Notes under the pieces: model-generated
What the model was told of the DNA's origin: nothing
Database searches by the model: none
Seen by the model: the letters and a program-made list of their open reading frames with translations, nothing else
Translations under genes and position numbers: made by a program
NCBI GenBank assembly: GCA_002007465.1
Contig: LNAC01001219.1
Location: 210,661 to 274,660 of the forward strand
Direction of reading: 5' to 3'
Length of the DNA stretch: 64,000 nucleotides
Source: Ailurus styani
Taxonomy: Eukaryota; Chordata; Mammalia; Carnivora; Ailuridae
Shown: positions 48,960-60,239 of the stretch, piece by piece
How positions within the stretch are numbered: position 1 is the first letter of the stretch
Layout of the letters: each line of letters starts with the position of its first letter

Positions 48960-50597
48960 GTAAGTTCTGTATCTATTCATCAACTCTGGGGGTGGTTCCC
49001 GCATTAGTTATATCCTTTTCTGAAGATGAAAGACCTTAACATTCAAATTTTTCAAGTTTGTCTCTCTTGTTTTTATATTAAATAACTTCCTCTAAAGTAA
49101 CTGAGGAATTATTTTAGAAAGTAAAAAACCCACAGATGGCAAATCAAATACTGAGCTGGCTAAACTTGACCTGGAATTAGAAATAATGCTTCTGAACATT
49201 TGTTGTAAATTGTCACCTATGGAAAAATATGCTAGCTGTAACTACTTTACTAGAGTTTATAAATGTTTTTGGTAGAAAATTTAAAAAGTAGGAGATGTCA
49301 GAAATAAAATTCAATTGGCAAAGTTAAATAAATTAAGATCTTTGTTTGTTTGTTTGTTTGTTTGTTTATTGAGGGCTTACTCTGTGCCAAGCACTGGGAA
49401 TACAGCAGGGAAAAAAAGTGAAGAAAATAACTGCCTCTGGGAGTTTATGAATTTAAACTCCCAGTTTAACTCTCACCATTTGACTGGGAGAATATGAATT
49501 TAAACATTCCTGATACATTTCTTCTTCAAAGAAACTGGGGAGAGAATGAAAAGGAAAAGTAATTCATTTCTCCCAGTTCTTCTAAAAATGGAGCTCTTGC
49601 ATCTGACAAACATGCTTTAGTAGTAGTAATTGAGAGTATATTTGTCTTCAGTCATTGAGCAATATCAATGACAGCCATGATCTCTGTATCCACTTTAAGA
49701 CACTTGCAATTCTAAGCTCCATTTCTGTTGGAGGTTTCTGTTATGCACTCATTGTGGGTTTTTTCCCTAAATGTAGCTGTTTCCACTTCAAAAGAAAGAT
49801 AAACATTATATTTCCCATACCCTCTCCTCAGAATCCTACTAGAATATCTATGATTTTATACAAAACAGAGACCATAAAGATTGGTGGAAAAAATAAACAC
49901 GATTGTTTTTTTTTTTCCTAGTAAGTTAAAATGTCCCACTTAAAACAAGACTTTACCTACTTAGAAAGACTCATGATAAGGACCTATTAGAGATCACATA
50001 CTATAGCCTGAGGACGGAAGCAGGAAAAATCAAATTTATCCTCATTTCTAACTGGGCTGGAAATACTCACGTGCACTGATTTTTGCTTACACATTGACCA
50101 ACTTCTTCCCTCTTGGATTACTGAATAATATCTGGAAAATAAAACTGAGAAGCAGAAATAATTGCGAGTGAAGTGAAAATCTCTTTGGATTGCCTCTACT
50201 GAATTTTCAACAAAATACATTTTCTACTAAATATAAGGTAGAAATGACAGATAAAAGAAGGAAAACTCATGAAAGAGTAAACAATGAGAGAAGTGAGTAG
50301 AATGAAAATGGAAGCAAAATTTATAGGAAATGAGGCTTTTCCAGCTCTGTGGTATTTCAATTTCTGAAAAAAATGCTGGATGATAAAAGGAAAATAACAC
50401 TTCTTTGCCACTTTTTCAAAATGACTATGTTACTACTGGAAAAGAGAGACTAGAGTAACTCAGGTCAAAGTTCTGGGGTTTGCTCTCCCTTTTCATTCTG
50501 GAAATTCCTGACTGGAAACAGTATCAGTAAGATTATTATCAATGTCAATTTCATTATCAGTGTCAACCTATACTAATAACTTGTGTTTGGATTTTAG
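48960..50597. other. Intron, no further gene seen
   Basis: A (TTTG)n run at about 49337-49366 is followed by an L2/MIR-like stretch ('tgtgccaagcactgggaata'). At 49905-49926 a T tract meets 'ctagtaagtt', an acceptor and donor with no exon between them. Confidence 0.5.
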
Positions 50598-50618
50598 CAC
50601 ATGCAGCAGTACCTATGA
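50598..50618 (+). CDS. TSBP1: TSBP1-type microexon, THAAVPM
   Basis: The acceptor 'gtgtttggattttag' and donor 'gtaagttcc' bound 21 nt. With incoming A it reads T-H-A-A-V-P-M and leaves A. The ending V-P-M and the donor flank resemble those of the next exon and of 13337. Confidence 0.65.
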   Translation, partial: HMQQYL

Positions 50619-51135
50619 GTAAGTTCCTTTTCTTTTCATAAATCTGGTACAAGTTGGGATCCCAAAATAAGGAGAACATTTTTTCTAACTTTGACCAATT
50701 CCATTCAATGCTTGTATTTATAAATATTTTTTCTCCCTCTTGGCAACTTGCCGGGTAATTACTGACTCAATAGAAAGAATAAACATTTTACAAGAGACTA
50801 AGTATAAAAGAAATATTTTGTTTTCTAAAAACAATTTCAAATAGCTTTTAATAACAAATAAAATTTGCCATACGTCTAAAAGAAAAGATACATACAGTGG
50901 GATATCACAAATATGGAGATACCAACAGAGGATAAAGGAAAAATCAGGAAGATATCTTAGGTGTAAGGAGAGGAAAGAGAACAACCACAATTAACATTCA
51001 ATATGCTATTGTTTAAAAGTTCTTGCAGTATTTAAGCCCTCCATACTAGATGAGAAAGAAAAAGAATGGCAGAAGCATACATGTTCTAGCCTACTTTGCC
51101 TTTCTACTAAATTGAAATATAAGAAAGCCAGTTAA

Positions 51136-51288
51136 GGGCGCCTGGGTGGCTCAGTGGGTTAAAGCCTCTGCCTTCGGCTCAGGTCATGATCTCAGGGTCC
51201 TGGGATCGAGGCCCATATCGGGCTCTCTGCTCAGCAGGGAGCCTGCTTCCTCCTCTCTCTCTGCCTGCCTCTCTGCCTACTTGTGATC
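51136..51288 (+). mobile_element. SINEC, young, tail missing at an N
   Basis: A near-consensus copy begins after 'aagccagttaag' and stops at 'cttgtgatc' before the N at 51289. The A-rich tail and the second target repeat are absent; instead the 5' flank is repeated. Confidence 0.9.
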
Positions 51289-51289
51289 N
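51289..51289. other. Single-N join after a duplicated flank
   Basis: The bases after the N ('tggcagaagcatacatgttc', then onward to 51355) repeat those at about 51067-51135 with one difference, then continue without a SINE into 'tcagactg'. This looks like two haplotypes joined end to end. Confidence 0.75.
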
Positions 51290-51552
51290 TGGCAGAAGCA
51301 TACATGTTCTAGCCTACTCTGCCTTTCTACTAAATTGAAATATAAGAAAGCCAGTTAAGTCAGACTGAAACTATTCTTATACCACAAAAGAAATGCTAAT
51401 CCCTCTTCTTTCATTGTGGGTGTTTTTACTGGGGGAGGTTTGGTGTCTTTCAAAGATCTCTTTGCTAATACCTTGGAAAAATAAAAGAAGAAAAATGTAT
51501 TTTTGATCCAAAAACTCTGTTAATATATTTTTATTTCATGTTATTCTGCCAG

Positions 51553-51570
51553 TTACTCCAGTACCTATTG
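51553..51570 (+). CDS. TSBP1: TSBP1-type microexon, ITPVPI (18 nt)
   Basis: The acceptor 'ttatttcatgttattctgccag' and donor 'gtaagttatt' bound 18 nt. With incoming A it reads I-T-P-V-P-I and leaves G. Human TSBP1 has an I-T-L-T-P-V-V-I stretch after ISQRT, which may be related; that link is a guess. Confidence 0.65.
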
Positions 51571-52774
51571 GTAAGTTATTATTCATCTATTTCTCTTTTC
51601 TTTATTCATCTATTTCTTAATTCCAATGTCCTTTAGAAAAATTTCCCTGAAGTGTTTCATGTTCATGTTTTCAACCCCCTTTACTTCCCCATTATTTTGT
51701 ACCTCTTTAGGTTACAAATGAATTTAGAAACTATAATATGCCCAAAGCCTAGGTAAATAGATAAATAAATCATAGAAAACTAAGACCCTGAGGTAGTATT
51801 TTTCATCTAATAAAAAGAAAATTTTAAATATGATAAGCAATGTCAGCAATGTTTTGGTAAAAAATATATATTTATACATCATTGATCCCATTTGCATTGA
51901 TCCCTATGTTGCAAGATACAATGAAATACAGTATCTTTTAAACTCATAATTCCATTTCAAGAGATATTCTTTAAGGAAGAAATCTAAATATGAAATAAAA
52001 CCATATGCGTGACATTAAATTGCAAAAAATAAAAAATACTAAGGTAATATATTGCAGTGCTTAATAAAGGAATCAGATGGACCTAGGTTCAGATCCCAAC
52101 CAGAACATTTAACCAGATATGTGGCTTTGGGCAAAGTATTTAACTTCTCTAAAGCTTTAATTGTGTTATCTCTAGGGTCTTCTCTAAATCTGATGTTTTC
52201 ATTGTCTTTATTCTGTATTACTGATCTGTTATTACCTATTATTATAAACTGATCTATTTATGTATAAATCAGTGGAAAGCCTAAACCTCTACTGTTAAAA
52301 AAATGATAATTAGGGAAAACAATTACTGGTGGCAGTTTAAATATTTTACCAACATATCAAGCTACAAGGGAAATCTAAAGATGAAGAGCAAGAAAGAGCA
52401 GAGAAATCAGGACTCAGCCAAAAGAGAAAGGACATGAAAATTGTGAAAGTTAAGTTCAAATGTGGCAACACCTGATTCTTTCCTCTTACTAGGGCTTCAA
52501 AGGGTCTACTTTAGCATACTTTTCAGTGGATGATTTCCAAGAGAAACACTTTTTCAAAAATTACCTATGAATGTGGAATTTTTTCCCCAAATTTCCTAAG
52601 AACTGTGTATATTTCCCTTATCTTTATCTATACCACCTAAAATAGACTTAAATTTTTCATGCTTTAGTTAGTAAAGGTGATGACTTCATGGACTCAATTA
52701 CTCAGAAAGACCATAGTAATTACTCTTTCAAAGTAATCTTTCCAGAGAGGGTTTATTTGCCTGGGTTTTTTTGG

Positions 52775-52960
52775 TTGTTGTCGTTGTTGTTTTATTAAAC
52801 TATAGTTGACCCACGATAGTTTCTACAGGTATTTCAGGTATACAACAAAATGACTGAATAACTCTGTACACTACTACACTATGCTCACCACAAGTGTAGC
52901 TACCATTTGTCACCATACAATACCGCTGACTATATTCCTTATGTTGTATATTTTTGGGTT
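52775..52960 (-). mobile_element. L1 3' UTR-like fragment, antisense
   Basis: 'aactatagttgaccca', 'tttcaggtatacaac' and 'ctcaccacaagtgtagctac' follow the complement of mammalian L1 3' UTR wording. It is short and diverged. Confidence 0.65.
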
Positions 52961-53747
52961 TGATACAGGATTCTGAAGTACCTCTAGTAGTTTTGTCCTT
53001 TCTTTGGCAGTTGTAGAACTTTGAAGTTGACATAAGCTAGTGCAATCACTTTAAATGTTGTGAGAGAGCTGAGTATTTTCACCAGATTATATAAACTTTG
53101 TCCATTCTTACTATAATAATTAAGAGCACTAGAATTAAGACAAATTCTGTTCAAGACTAGGTGGAGGTATGACTTTGACTTGGATGAGATTTTCTACATA
53201 AACTCAACAGTTGCCTGTCTTTCAGCAGCTCTCCATATTCCCTCTACCTCATATACAAAGGGCAGCCATTTTCAACTCATGACTGTATCTGAACTCTTTT
53301 CTAAATGACTGATGAGCAAAAAATGAATCTTTAATTTATTGTAACAACAGTCTTTACAGTCACTGTTAGCTCAAAACTCATAAACAATGCTTATCAATAA
53401 TGGTTGTGTGAAATTAATATTTGATACTAACTGGAAACTAATATCCAGACATTAATAATTCCTAATAACACAACAATAATAATAATAGTTTTGCATGCCA
53501 TCCACCACCATTCTGTTGCCTGCAGTTTATAAAAAGTCGGGGGTATACTGATGCCTCCAGCTTTGTCCTTCGCCCTTTCCCAAGGTTACTGGACAGAACA
53601 GTGGAGGAGTTGATTTAACATACTTCTTTGCAGCTTCCTTCTTAGAAGGGAGGATAGTTTCAGGAATTCTTATCCACTTCTACTCTAAAGAATATGATTA
53701 GTAACTGAATTTTAGTGATGTTAAATTTTGTGTTAGGTTGATTAGAG

Positions 53748-53776
53748 TTTTGTTTTGTTTTGTTTTGTTTTGTTTT
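53748..53776. repeat. (TTTTG)n short repeat
   Basis: About six TTTTG units at a unique site. Confidence 0.9.
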
Positions 53777-54608
53777 CTCCCCCAAACCCATCAACACCAT
53801 TGCTTGGCAATTCTAACATCCTTTGGACTCCCACAGGGTTCAGGTTTCATGCTCTCATGGGCTGTAATCACTTCTGTTAATGCAAACTTAAGTGGCATAT
53901 TTTCCCATCTCTTTGCTCTCAGATTTTTCTGCATGTCCTGAAATTAATGATTTTAAGTAAAGAATCTATTGATGCAAAGGATAAAGAGGACAGCCATAAT
54001 ATGAACTTTTCATTAAAAAAATAGAACAAATTTCCTAAAGTAATAAAGAAGTTAGCTCAGATAGAAAAAAAAAACTAAAATAATAATGTTATGAAGAGTA
54101 AAGAATAGACAAAAAACATTATAAGGTAAGAGATTGAAATGGGAAGAAAAGCAAAATAAGTGAATTCTAAGTAATCTTTGCTAGCTCCTGAAGAATTTTA
54201 AATTGTCATAAAAACTGGTAAGAAAAGGTAGAGAGGCTAACCTCAACTCCACTTTGTTTAAAGATAACTATCATGAAAGATTTAGGACTATTGAAGAGGA
54301 TCAGGAGATTGAAGCTCTTGGGATTTCTCATCTCTTATTAAACTGATTTCTACTCTATCCTATTCTCTACCCTTGAAAGATGTGCAAGAACCGTCATCTT
54401 ACATGGGTTACAGGTCTTACTTGTGCTACTTCTTAGGCCAAATTTAGAATCCTGATTAAACCCCAGAGATTATCAGAAAGAAGAAACACACACAGAAAAA
54501 TTATCATGACAAAAGTTTTTGGTTTGATAGTTATAAACTTTTTGTACTGCAAAAAGGAACATGATGAGAGCTGACATGGTGATAGAGTTTTAAAAGGGAG
54601 ATAGAATG

Positions 54609-54788
54609 GGGTGCCTGGGTGGCTCAATGGTTTAAAGCCTCTGCCTTTGGGTCAGGTCCTGGGATCGAGTCCTGCATTGGGCTCCCTGCTCAGTGGGGAG
54701 CCTGCTTCCTCCTCTCTCTCTCTGCCTGCCTCTCTGCCTACTTGTGATCTCTCTCTCTGTGTCAAATAAATAAATAAAATCTTTTAAA
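54609..54788 (+). mobile_element. SINEC, internal deletion, 16-bp target duplication
   Basis: 'aaagggagatagaatg' is at 54593-54608 and 54789-54804. The body lacks the usual 'atgatctcagggtcc'-type segment between two 'caggtc'/'ggtcc' phrases, a small internal deletion. Confidence 0.95.
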
Positions 54789-55149
54789 AAAGGGAGATAG
54801 AATGCTGAAAGAGAAGAAAATGAGGAAGGAACTTAAATTACTAACCTTTAACTGGTAGCCAGTTTCCTACAAGATTGTGACCCTTGGACATGGTTAAGAA
54901 TGTTAAAAAAAAAATTATTGCATTAGAGAAAGTAACTTTACTCATATAACCCATCAAATGGGCCTTCCAAAATTGCCTGGTTATTTAGGTTATTAAAGGG
55001 TAGATAATACTGAATTAATAAGGTATAGCATATTCATATAAGATTTCATGTTTCCCAAAAGTCCCTTTTCCAATGTTCCAAATAGATTTTCAATAGGAAC
55101 TAAGTACATAATTTTTAAAAATAGTAATAAATTTTATTTTCTTTTTTAG

Positions 55150-55170
55150 TAATTGGTCCAGTAGCAGCTG
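55150..55170 (+). CDS. TSBP1: TSBP1-type microexon, VIGPVAA
   Basis: The acceptor 'attttcttttttag' and donor 'gtaagttcta' bound 21 nt. With incoming G it reads V-I-G-P-V-A-A and leaves G. This is the most 3' exon I can find; the long basic terminal exon should lie beyond 64000. Confidence 0.65.
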
Positions 55171-55920
55171 GTAAGTTCTAATTGCTGTCTCAGTTTCCTC
55201 TGATCCTCTGTAACGTCTGGTTCCTTTATTTACACTGACTCTTTTGACACGTGGCCAATCTGAGCCCTGAGAGTTAGATTATTTTCCATCTCTTCTTCTC
55301 CACATTTTCTAGTATTCTTTTAATTTACAAATAGTTTTGAAGTGAGGGGTAGTATATCAAAGGTCCACAGAACAGCAAAGACAAAGAAAAGTTGTTGTTC
55401 ATTTGGTTACCATATTAAGTTACAGAAGAGAAACAAAGGGAAACAATGCTGATAAAATATGCTGGGGTCAGAGCACAGGAAAAACCATGGAAATAACACA
55501 CTAAGAAATTTATATTCAGTCTGAACCTCTATGGTCACAAAACAAAGTTCCAAAAGATAAAAAAGGTGGAAAGCAGATAATGAGAAGATGTGAGTGAGAG
55601 TATTAGGAGGGACAGACTGCACATGCAAACAAAGAAAACACTAACTAAAATAGAGTTGAAGACAAAAAAGAAAGGCTGATCTTTGTCCTCTCCTTCATAA
55701 AGTTTATCATATCTAAACCTGAACCACCACTGCTGTTCAGTGAAAAGCGTCAGGAGCAATACTTTGAAAGCCTCTTCTGACTTCTCCTCTTTGAAAGAAT
55801 TGATTGAGATTTGCCATTCATACCATGGAGGCAAGCTACAAAAATTTGTATATCCATAAAAACAAACAAAAAACTGCTGTTTTAAATGCACCAATTAAAA
55901 AATAAAGATTAACTAAACTC
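55171..55920. other. Intron, no gene seen
   Basis: Unique DNA with no recognised repeat. The overlapping - strand frames at 55407-55894 show low-complexity hydrophobic runs and no family resemblance. Confidence 0.4.
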
Positions 55921-55924
55921 ATAA

Positions 55925-57620
55925 ATAAAACCAAAGAAAAACAAAATAAATAGAAAGATATTCCATTTTCTTGAATAGGGAGACTCAATATTGTCAAAAT
56001 GTCAATTCTTCCCAAGTTAATCTATAGATTGAATGCAATGCCTTCAAAATTTCAGCAAGGTGTTTTGTGGATATTAACAAACTGATTCTAAAATTTATAT
56101 GAAGAAGCCAAAGTCACAGAATAGCCAATATAATATTGAAGGAGAACAAAGTAAGAGGAATGACACTACTCACCCTCAAGACTTACCTGTAAAGCTACAG
56201 TAATCCAGATAGTATGGTATTGGTACGCAAATAGACAAATCAGTGGAACAGAAATAGACAGCTCAGAAACAGTCCCACATAAATATAGTCAACTAATCTT
56301 TGACAAAGTAGCAAAGGCAATACAATGGAGCAAAGATAGTCTTTTCAAAAAATAATGTTAGAACAACCGGACATCCAGTTACAAAAAAAATGAATCTTCC
56401 CCATACCTTACACTTTTCACAAAAATTAGCTCAAAATGGATCACAGACCTAAATATAAAACTCAAAATATAACACTCCCAGAAGATAACATCAAAGAAAA
56501 GCTAAATGACTTTGGGTATGTTAATGACTTTTTAATATATGTGATGCCAAAGTGAGCACTGGTAATAACTTTTTAGATATAACCCTAAGGGCATGATTCA
56601 TGAATGAAATAATTGATAAGCTGGACTTCACTAAAATTACGAACTTCTGAAAACAAACAATTTGATTTTAAAATAGGCAGAGGATTTGACTAGATATTTT
56701 TCCAAAGAAGACATACAGATGGCCAACAGACACATGAAAAGATGCTCAATGCTACTATTGTATCAGGGGAACACAAATCAAAACCACAATGAGATACCCC
56801 CTCACACTTGTCAGAATGGCTAAAATCAAAAACACAAGAAACAAGTGTTGAAGATGTGGGAAAAAAGGAACCTTGGTGCACTGTTAGTGGGAAGGTAAGT
56901 TGTTTCCCACAATGGAAAACAGATGGAGGTTTCTCAAATTAAAAAAAAAAAATACCCATGTGATCCAATAATTTACCCAAAGAAAACAAAAACATTAATT
57001 TGGAAATATATATACACCCTTATGTTTATCACAGCATTATTTACAATAGCCAAGATACAGAAGCAACCTAAGTGACCATCAATAGAGAAATGAATAAGAA
57101 ATACACATATACTTATATATATATTTAGTACAACCACAAAAAGAATGTGATCATGCCATTTGCAACACCATGGATGAACCTAGAAGTTATTATGTTGAGT
57201 ACATACACACACACACCATGGACTATTACTCAACCATAAAAAAAGAATGAAATCTTGCCATTTGCAATGACATAGATGGAGCTAGAAAATATGCTATGCA
57301 AAATAATTCATTCAGAGAAACATATGATTTCACTCATTGGTGGACTTTCCAAAACAGAACAAATGAGCAACAGGGAAAAAAGAGAAAGACACAAACCAAG
57401 AAACAGACTCTTAACTATAGAGAATAAATGGATGGTTACCAAAAGGGAGGTGGGTGGGGGAATAGGTTAAATCAGTGGTGAGGGGGAGTAAGGAGCGCAC
57501 TTGTGAAGAGTACTGGGTGATGTGTAGAAGTGCAGGATCGCTAAAGTGTACACTTGAAACTAATATTATACTGTATGTTAACTAACTGGATTTTAAATAA
57601 ACTTAGAAAAAGTAAAAATT
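55925..57620 (+). mobile_element. L1 3' end, sense
   Basis: From ORF2 C-terminal sequence ('ttgtcaaaatgtcaattctt') through 'acagatggccaacagacaca' to the 3' UTR ('ctggattttaaataaactta'). All frames are broken. Confidence 0.85.
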
Positions 57621-57720
57621 TAAAAATGACCCAACTTTATGCTATCTTTAAGAAACTCACTTCAAATTTAACAACAGAAAGAAAATGATAGAAAATATAT
57701 ACCATGAAAGCATTATTTTT

Positions 57721-57917
57721 TATTTTTTTAATTTTTTTAAGATTTTGTTTACTTATTTGACAGAGAGAGAGAAAGAGAGAGGGACAGAGCATGAGCCAGG
57801 AGGAGAAGCAGACTCCTTGCTGAGCAGGGAACCCAATGCAAGGCTCAATCCAGGAACCCTGTGATCATGACCCAAGTCAAAGGCAGCTGCCTAACAACCA
57901 AGCCACCCAGGTGCCCC
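57721..57917 (-). mobile_element. SINEC, antisense
   Basis: A reversed copy ending 'gccacccaggtgcccc'; 'aaagcattattttt' flanks both sides (about 57707 and 57917). Confidence 0.9.
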
Positions 57918-58089
57918 AAAAGCATTATTTTTTTAAAAAGTTAACGTGATATTAACATCACATAAAGTAGACCTCAGAGAAAAAAATTACCAGAAGGAAG
58001 AAGGGACATTACATAATGACAAAAAGAATACACCAAGAAGGCCTAGAAATCAACAACCCACAACACAAAAATAAGAATGGTATTTTGTG

Positions 58090-58305
58090 ACATGTGAAAA
58101 TTATAGGAAATCCAGGTTTCATTGTCTACAAATAATGTTTTATTGGGAAACATCCTTGTTGTTGTTTTTTTCTTTTACATATTGTCTATGACAACTTTTG
58201 TGCCACAGCAGCAAAGTTGAGTAGTTATGACAGAGATCTTGTGGCTTGCAAGCTTAAAATATTACCTGGCACTCTACAGCAAAGTTTGCCTACCTCTGCC
58301 CCAAA
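58090..58305 (+). repeat. hAT-type DNA transposon relic
   Basis: 'aatgttttattgggaaac', 'tattgtctatgacaactttt', 'gttgagtagttatgacagag' and the terminal 'caaagtttgcctacctctgc' match a widespread non-autonomous mammalian hAT element. The exact subfamily is uncertain. Confidence 0.65.
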
Positions 58306-58539
58306 AGAAGCTAAAGTATAAGAAATAGATTGGGAACTTACTAGTAGCTACTTGAAGTATTCATGAGAATTGAAACAAGAAAGTACGTAAATGGTAGTGC
58401 TTTGGAATCAGAAACACAGTTCTTCTCTATTCCCATTTCCCTAATTCTTTCTTCTAAGGTACCATTTACGATTCCTACCAGGATCAGTGCTATATAGTAG
58501 AACAGCAGATCCCTCAGTATGATAAAAGAACCTGGCACT

Positions 58540-59090
58540 TCTCACTACCTTTATGACTCTCGCTGTGATCCAAGTTACTTTCATCCCTCTGATTGCTCTG
58601 ATTTCACTCTTGCCTTCCAGTCAGTACCAATACAGCAACCTTTTAAGGGATCCTTTTAAGATTTACATCACCACTCTGCTGTGATCCACTAATAACTCTC
58701 CATCTTTCTTGATTCAAAGTCAAAGTCATTACAGCACCTCTCAAAATAAGGTCCTGAGGGTTCATGGGTGGCTCAGTCGGTTAAGCATCTGCTTTGTGCT
58801 CAGGACATGATCTCAGGGACCTGGGATTGAGTCCTGCCTTGGACTCCTTGCTCAGTGGGGAGCCTGCCTCCCCCTCTGCCCCTCTGCTTGCGTGCGCTCT
58901 TTTTCTCTCTCTCTCCCTCTCTCTCTCCTTCTCTCTGATAAATAAATAAAATCATTTAAAAAAAAAAGGTCCTGGAATGGGAGATCTGTTCCCCCCACAA
59001 CTCTCTAATAGCTTTCCTTCATCTTATTTTTTTTTAATTTTGTTCCAGCCACATTTGCTTTCTTTCTGTCACTGAAATAGTGTAGAAAGT
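58540..59090 (+). repeat. L2-like ancient repeat, split by a SINE
   Basis: Wording such as 'ctctgctgtgatccactaat', 'attcaaagtcaaagtcat' and 'ttgttccagccacatttgct' is typical of an old mammalian repeat. The SINE at 58755 splits it. Confidence 0.45.
58755..58967 (+). mobile_element. SINEC, sense, older
   Basis: The element has head 'gagggttcatgggtggctca', body with changes, long CT tract and 'gataaataaataaaatcatt' tail. 'aaggtcctg' lies on both sides. Confidence 0.9.
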
Positions 59091-59159
59091 TTCTTACCAG
59101 ACTGGTTTACTCATTGTCCTCTCTGCCTGAATTCTCCACTCAGACACCTGCATGGCTGA

Positions 59160-59810
59160 TCCTCTCACTTCTTTCATGTTCTTTCTAGTAGTTCTATCAA
59201 TTGCTGAGAATGAAGTGTTGAATTTCCCAGGTATAACTGTGAGTTTTTCTATTTCTCTTTTCATTTCTATCAGTTTTTTCTCCCATGTATTTTGAAGCTC
59301 TTTTGTTTCATGCAACACATGTTGTTTCTTGTATGTAGCTGTTTTGAAGAAATGCAATGAGCTACAAGAAAACTCAGATAATCTAATAAATTTAGAAATA
59401 AAATTAATGAAGAGAATAAGTTCGTAAGAGATTGAAATTATTAAAAAAACAAACTCTGAAACTGTAAAAATCATAAATGAGATGAAGAATGCAACAGAGA
59501 GCATAGATAACAGGGCAGACTAGATGAAAGAAAGAATAAATAACTTGGAGAATAGGAATATAGAAATACTTCCAGCTACAAGAAGATAAAGGAGAAGAGA
59601 AGGGAGGATGCAGAGGGCTTATTTAAAGAAATATTAGCTGAGAACTTCTCAAACCTTGAGAAGGAATGAAACATACAAGTCACAGGGAGAAGTCACTGTC
59701 ATTCCCTGTAGTGAGACAGATAGTGACTTAGCCAAACTTGAGTAGCACAAGGGGTGAGAAGTCCCTCTTCAGAGGTCCTGCAGAGCTCTTCCTGCAGAAG
59801 TATATGTTGT
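59160..59810. mobile_element. Two L1 fragments in opposite orientation
   Basis: 59160-59335 reads as antisense L1 ('tctatttctcttttcatttc'), and 59340-59690 as sense L1 ORF1-like DNA ('gaagagaataagttcgtaag', 'aacttctcaaaccttgagaa'). This looks like an inversion at a twin-primed or nested insertion. Confidence 0.55.
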
Positions 59811-60124
59811 GACATGTCTTCTATGTCTCAGAAGACCAAGGCTTGTGAGGGGATGGTGAGAGTGAATGAAACCTTCTATGGTAACAGGAAGTGATTTGGA
59901 TCCTGTGATTGAGGGAGTGGAGGCAGATTTTAACAGAAATATCTGTGGGCTCTAGTTTTTAGGGCACATGTAATTCAGCTGAGGACAAACATATGAACAG
60001 AAATAATAAACTTAGGAGCATGCATGGGGAAGTTCCTAGTGTGGACCAATAAGCAGAGGGGTACCACCTAAGCCACAGGTGTGCTCTTTAGTCACTTTCC
60101 TGTCCTGTCAACAGGGCCAGGTTA

Positions 60125-60203
60125 GAGCTGTGGTTCTCAGAGTGTAGTCCCTGGAATATCAGTACCAGCATCCCCGCCAACTCCTTAGAAATGTGCATCG
60201 TTG
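60125..60203 (+). repeat. MER5A-like fragment cut by a SINE stub
   Basis: 'gctgtggttctcagagtgta' and 'ccttagaaatgtgcat' follow the MER5A order; it stops where a SINE stub begins. Confidence 0.6.
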
Positions 60204-60238
60204 GGGATCCTGTGTGGCTCAGTCAAGTTAAGCAATCC
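60204..60238 (+). mobile_element. SINEC 5' stub
   Basis: Only the head, 'ggggatcctgtgtggctcag', and a few further bases remain before L1 sequence takes over. Confidence 0.7.
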
Positions 60239-60239
60239 A

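Larger units (their letters stand above)
51571..55149. other. Intron, mostly unique
   Basis: It contains an antisense L1 3' piece near 52775-52960, a (TTTTG)n run at about 53748-53776 and one SINE. No other exon with paired signals was found. Confidence 0.5.
4355..55170 (+). other. TSBP1: TSBP1 gene, middle portion (microexon ladder)
   Basis: The span covers 23 candidate microexons on one strand, all phase 1 at both ends, so any exon can be skipped without losing frame. Spliced peptides such as LSRSSIAL, QGSM, QFTAPIPGATGPI, KLSQKTI, VQTPGPI, AGPP and ISQRT match human TSBP1 (C6orf10) in sequence and order, recalled from memory. In human the protein is testis-expressed, has one N-terminal membrane helix and a very basic, repetitive C-terminal region; its molecular role is not established. 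The first coding exons and the long last exon were not found here, so the gene is partial. The locus normally neighbours BTNL2 and NOTCH4 in the MHC. The 24.6-kb intron between 24336 and 48941 is swollen with L1 and SINE insertions. Gene identity is well supported; individual exon use is not tested. Confidence 0.85.

Noticed and set aside
55535..55894. 119-codon open frame on the - strand
   Set aside because: Low-complexity Phe/Leu/Ser runs and no recognisable domain; probably chance, though it is in unique DNA.
59094..59504. 136-codon open frame on the - strand
   Set aside because: It crosses the junction of two opposed L1 fragments and has no conserved motif.
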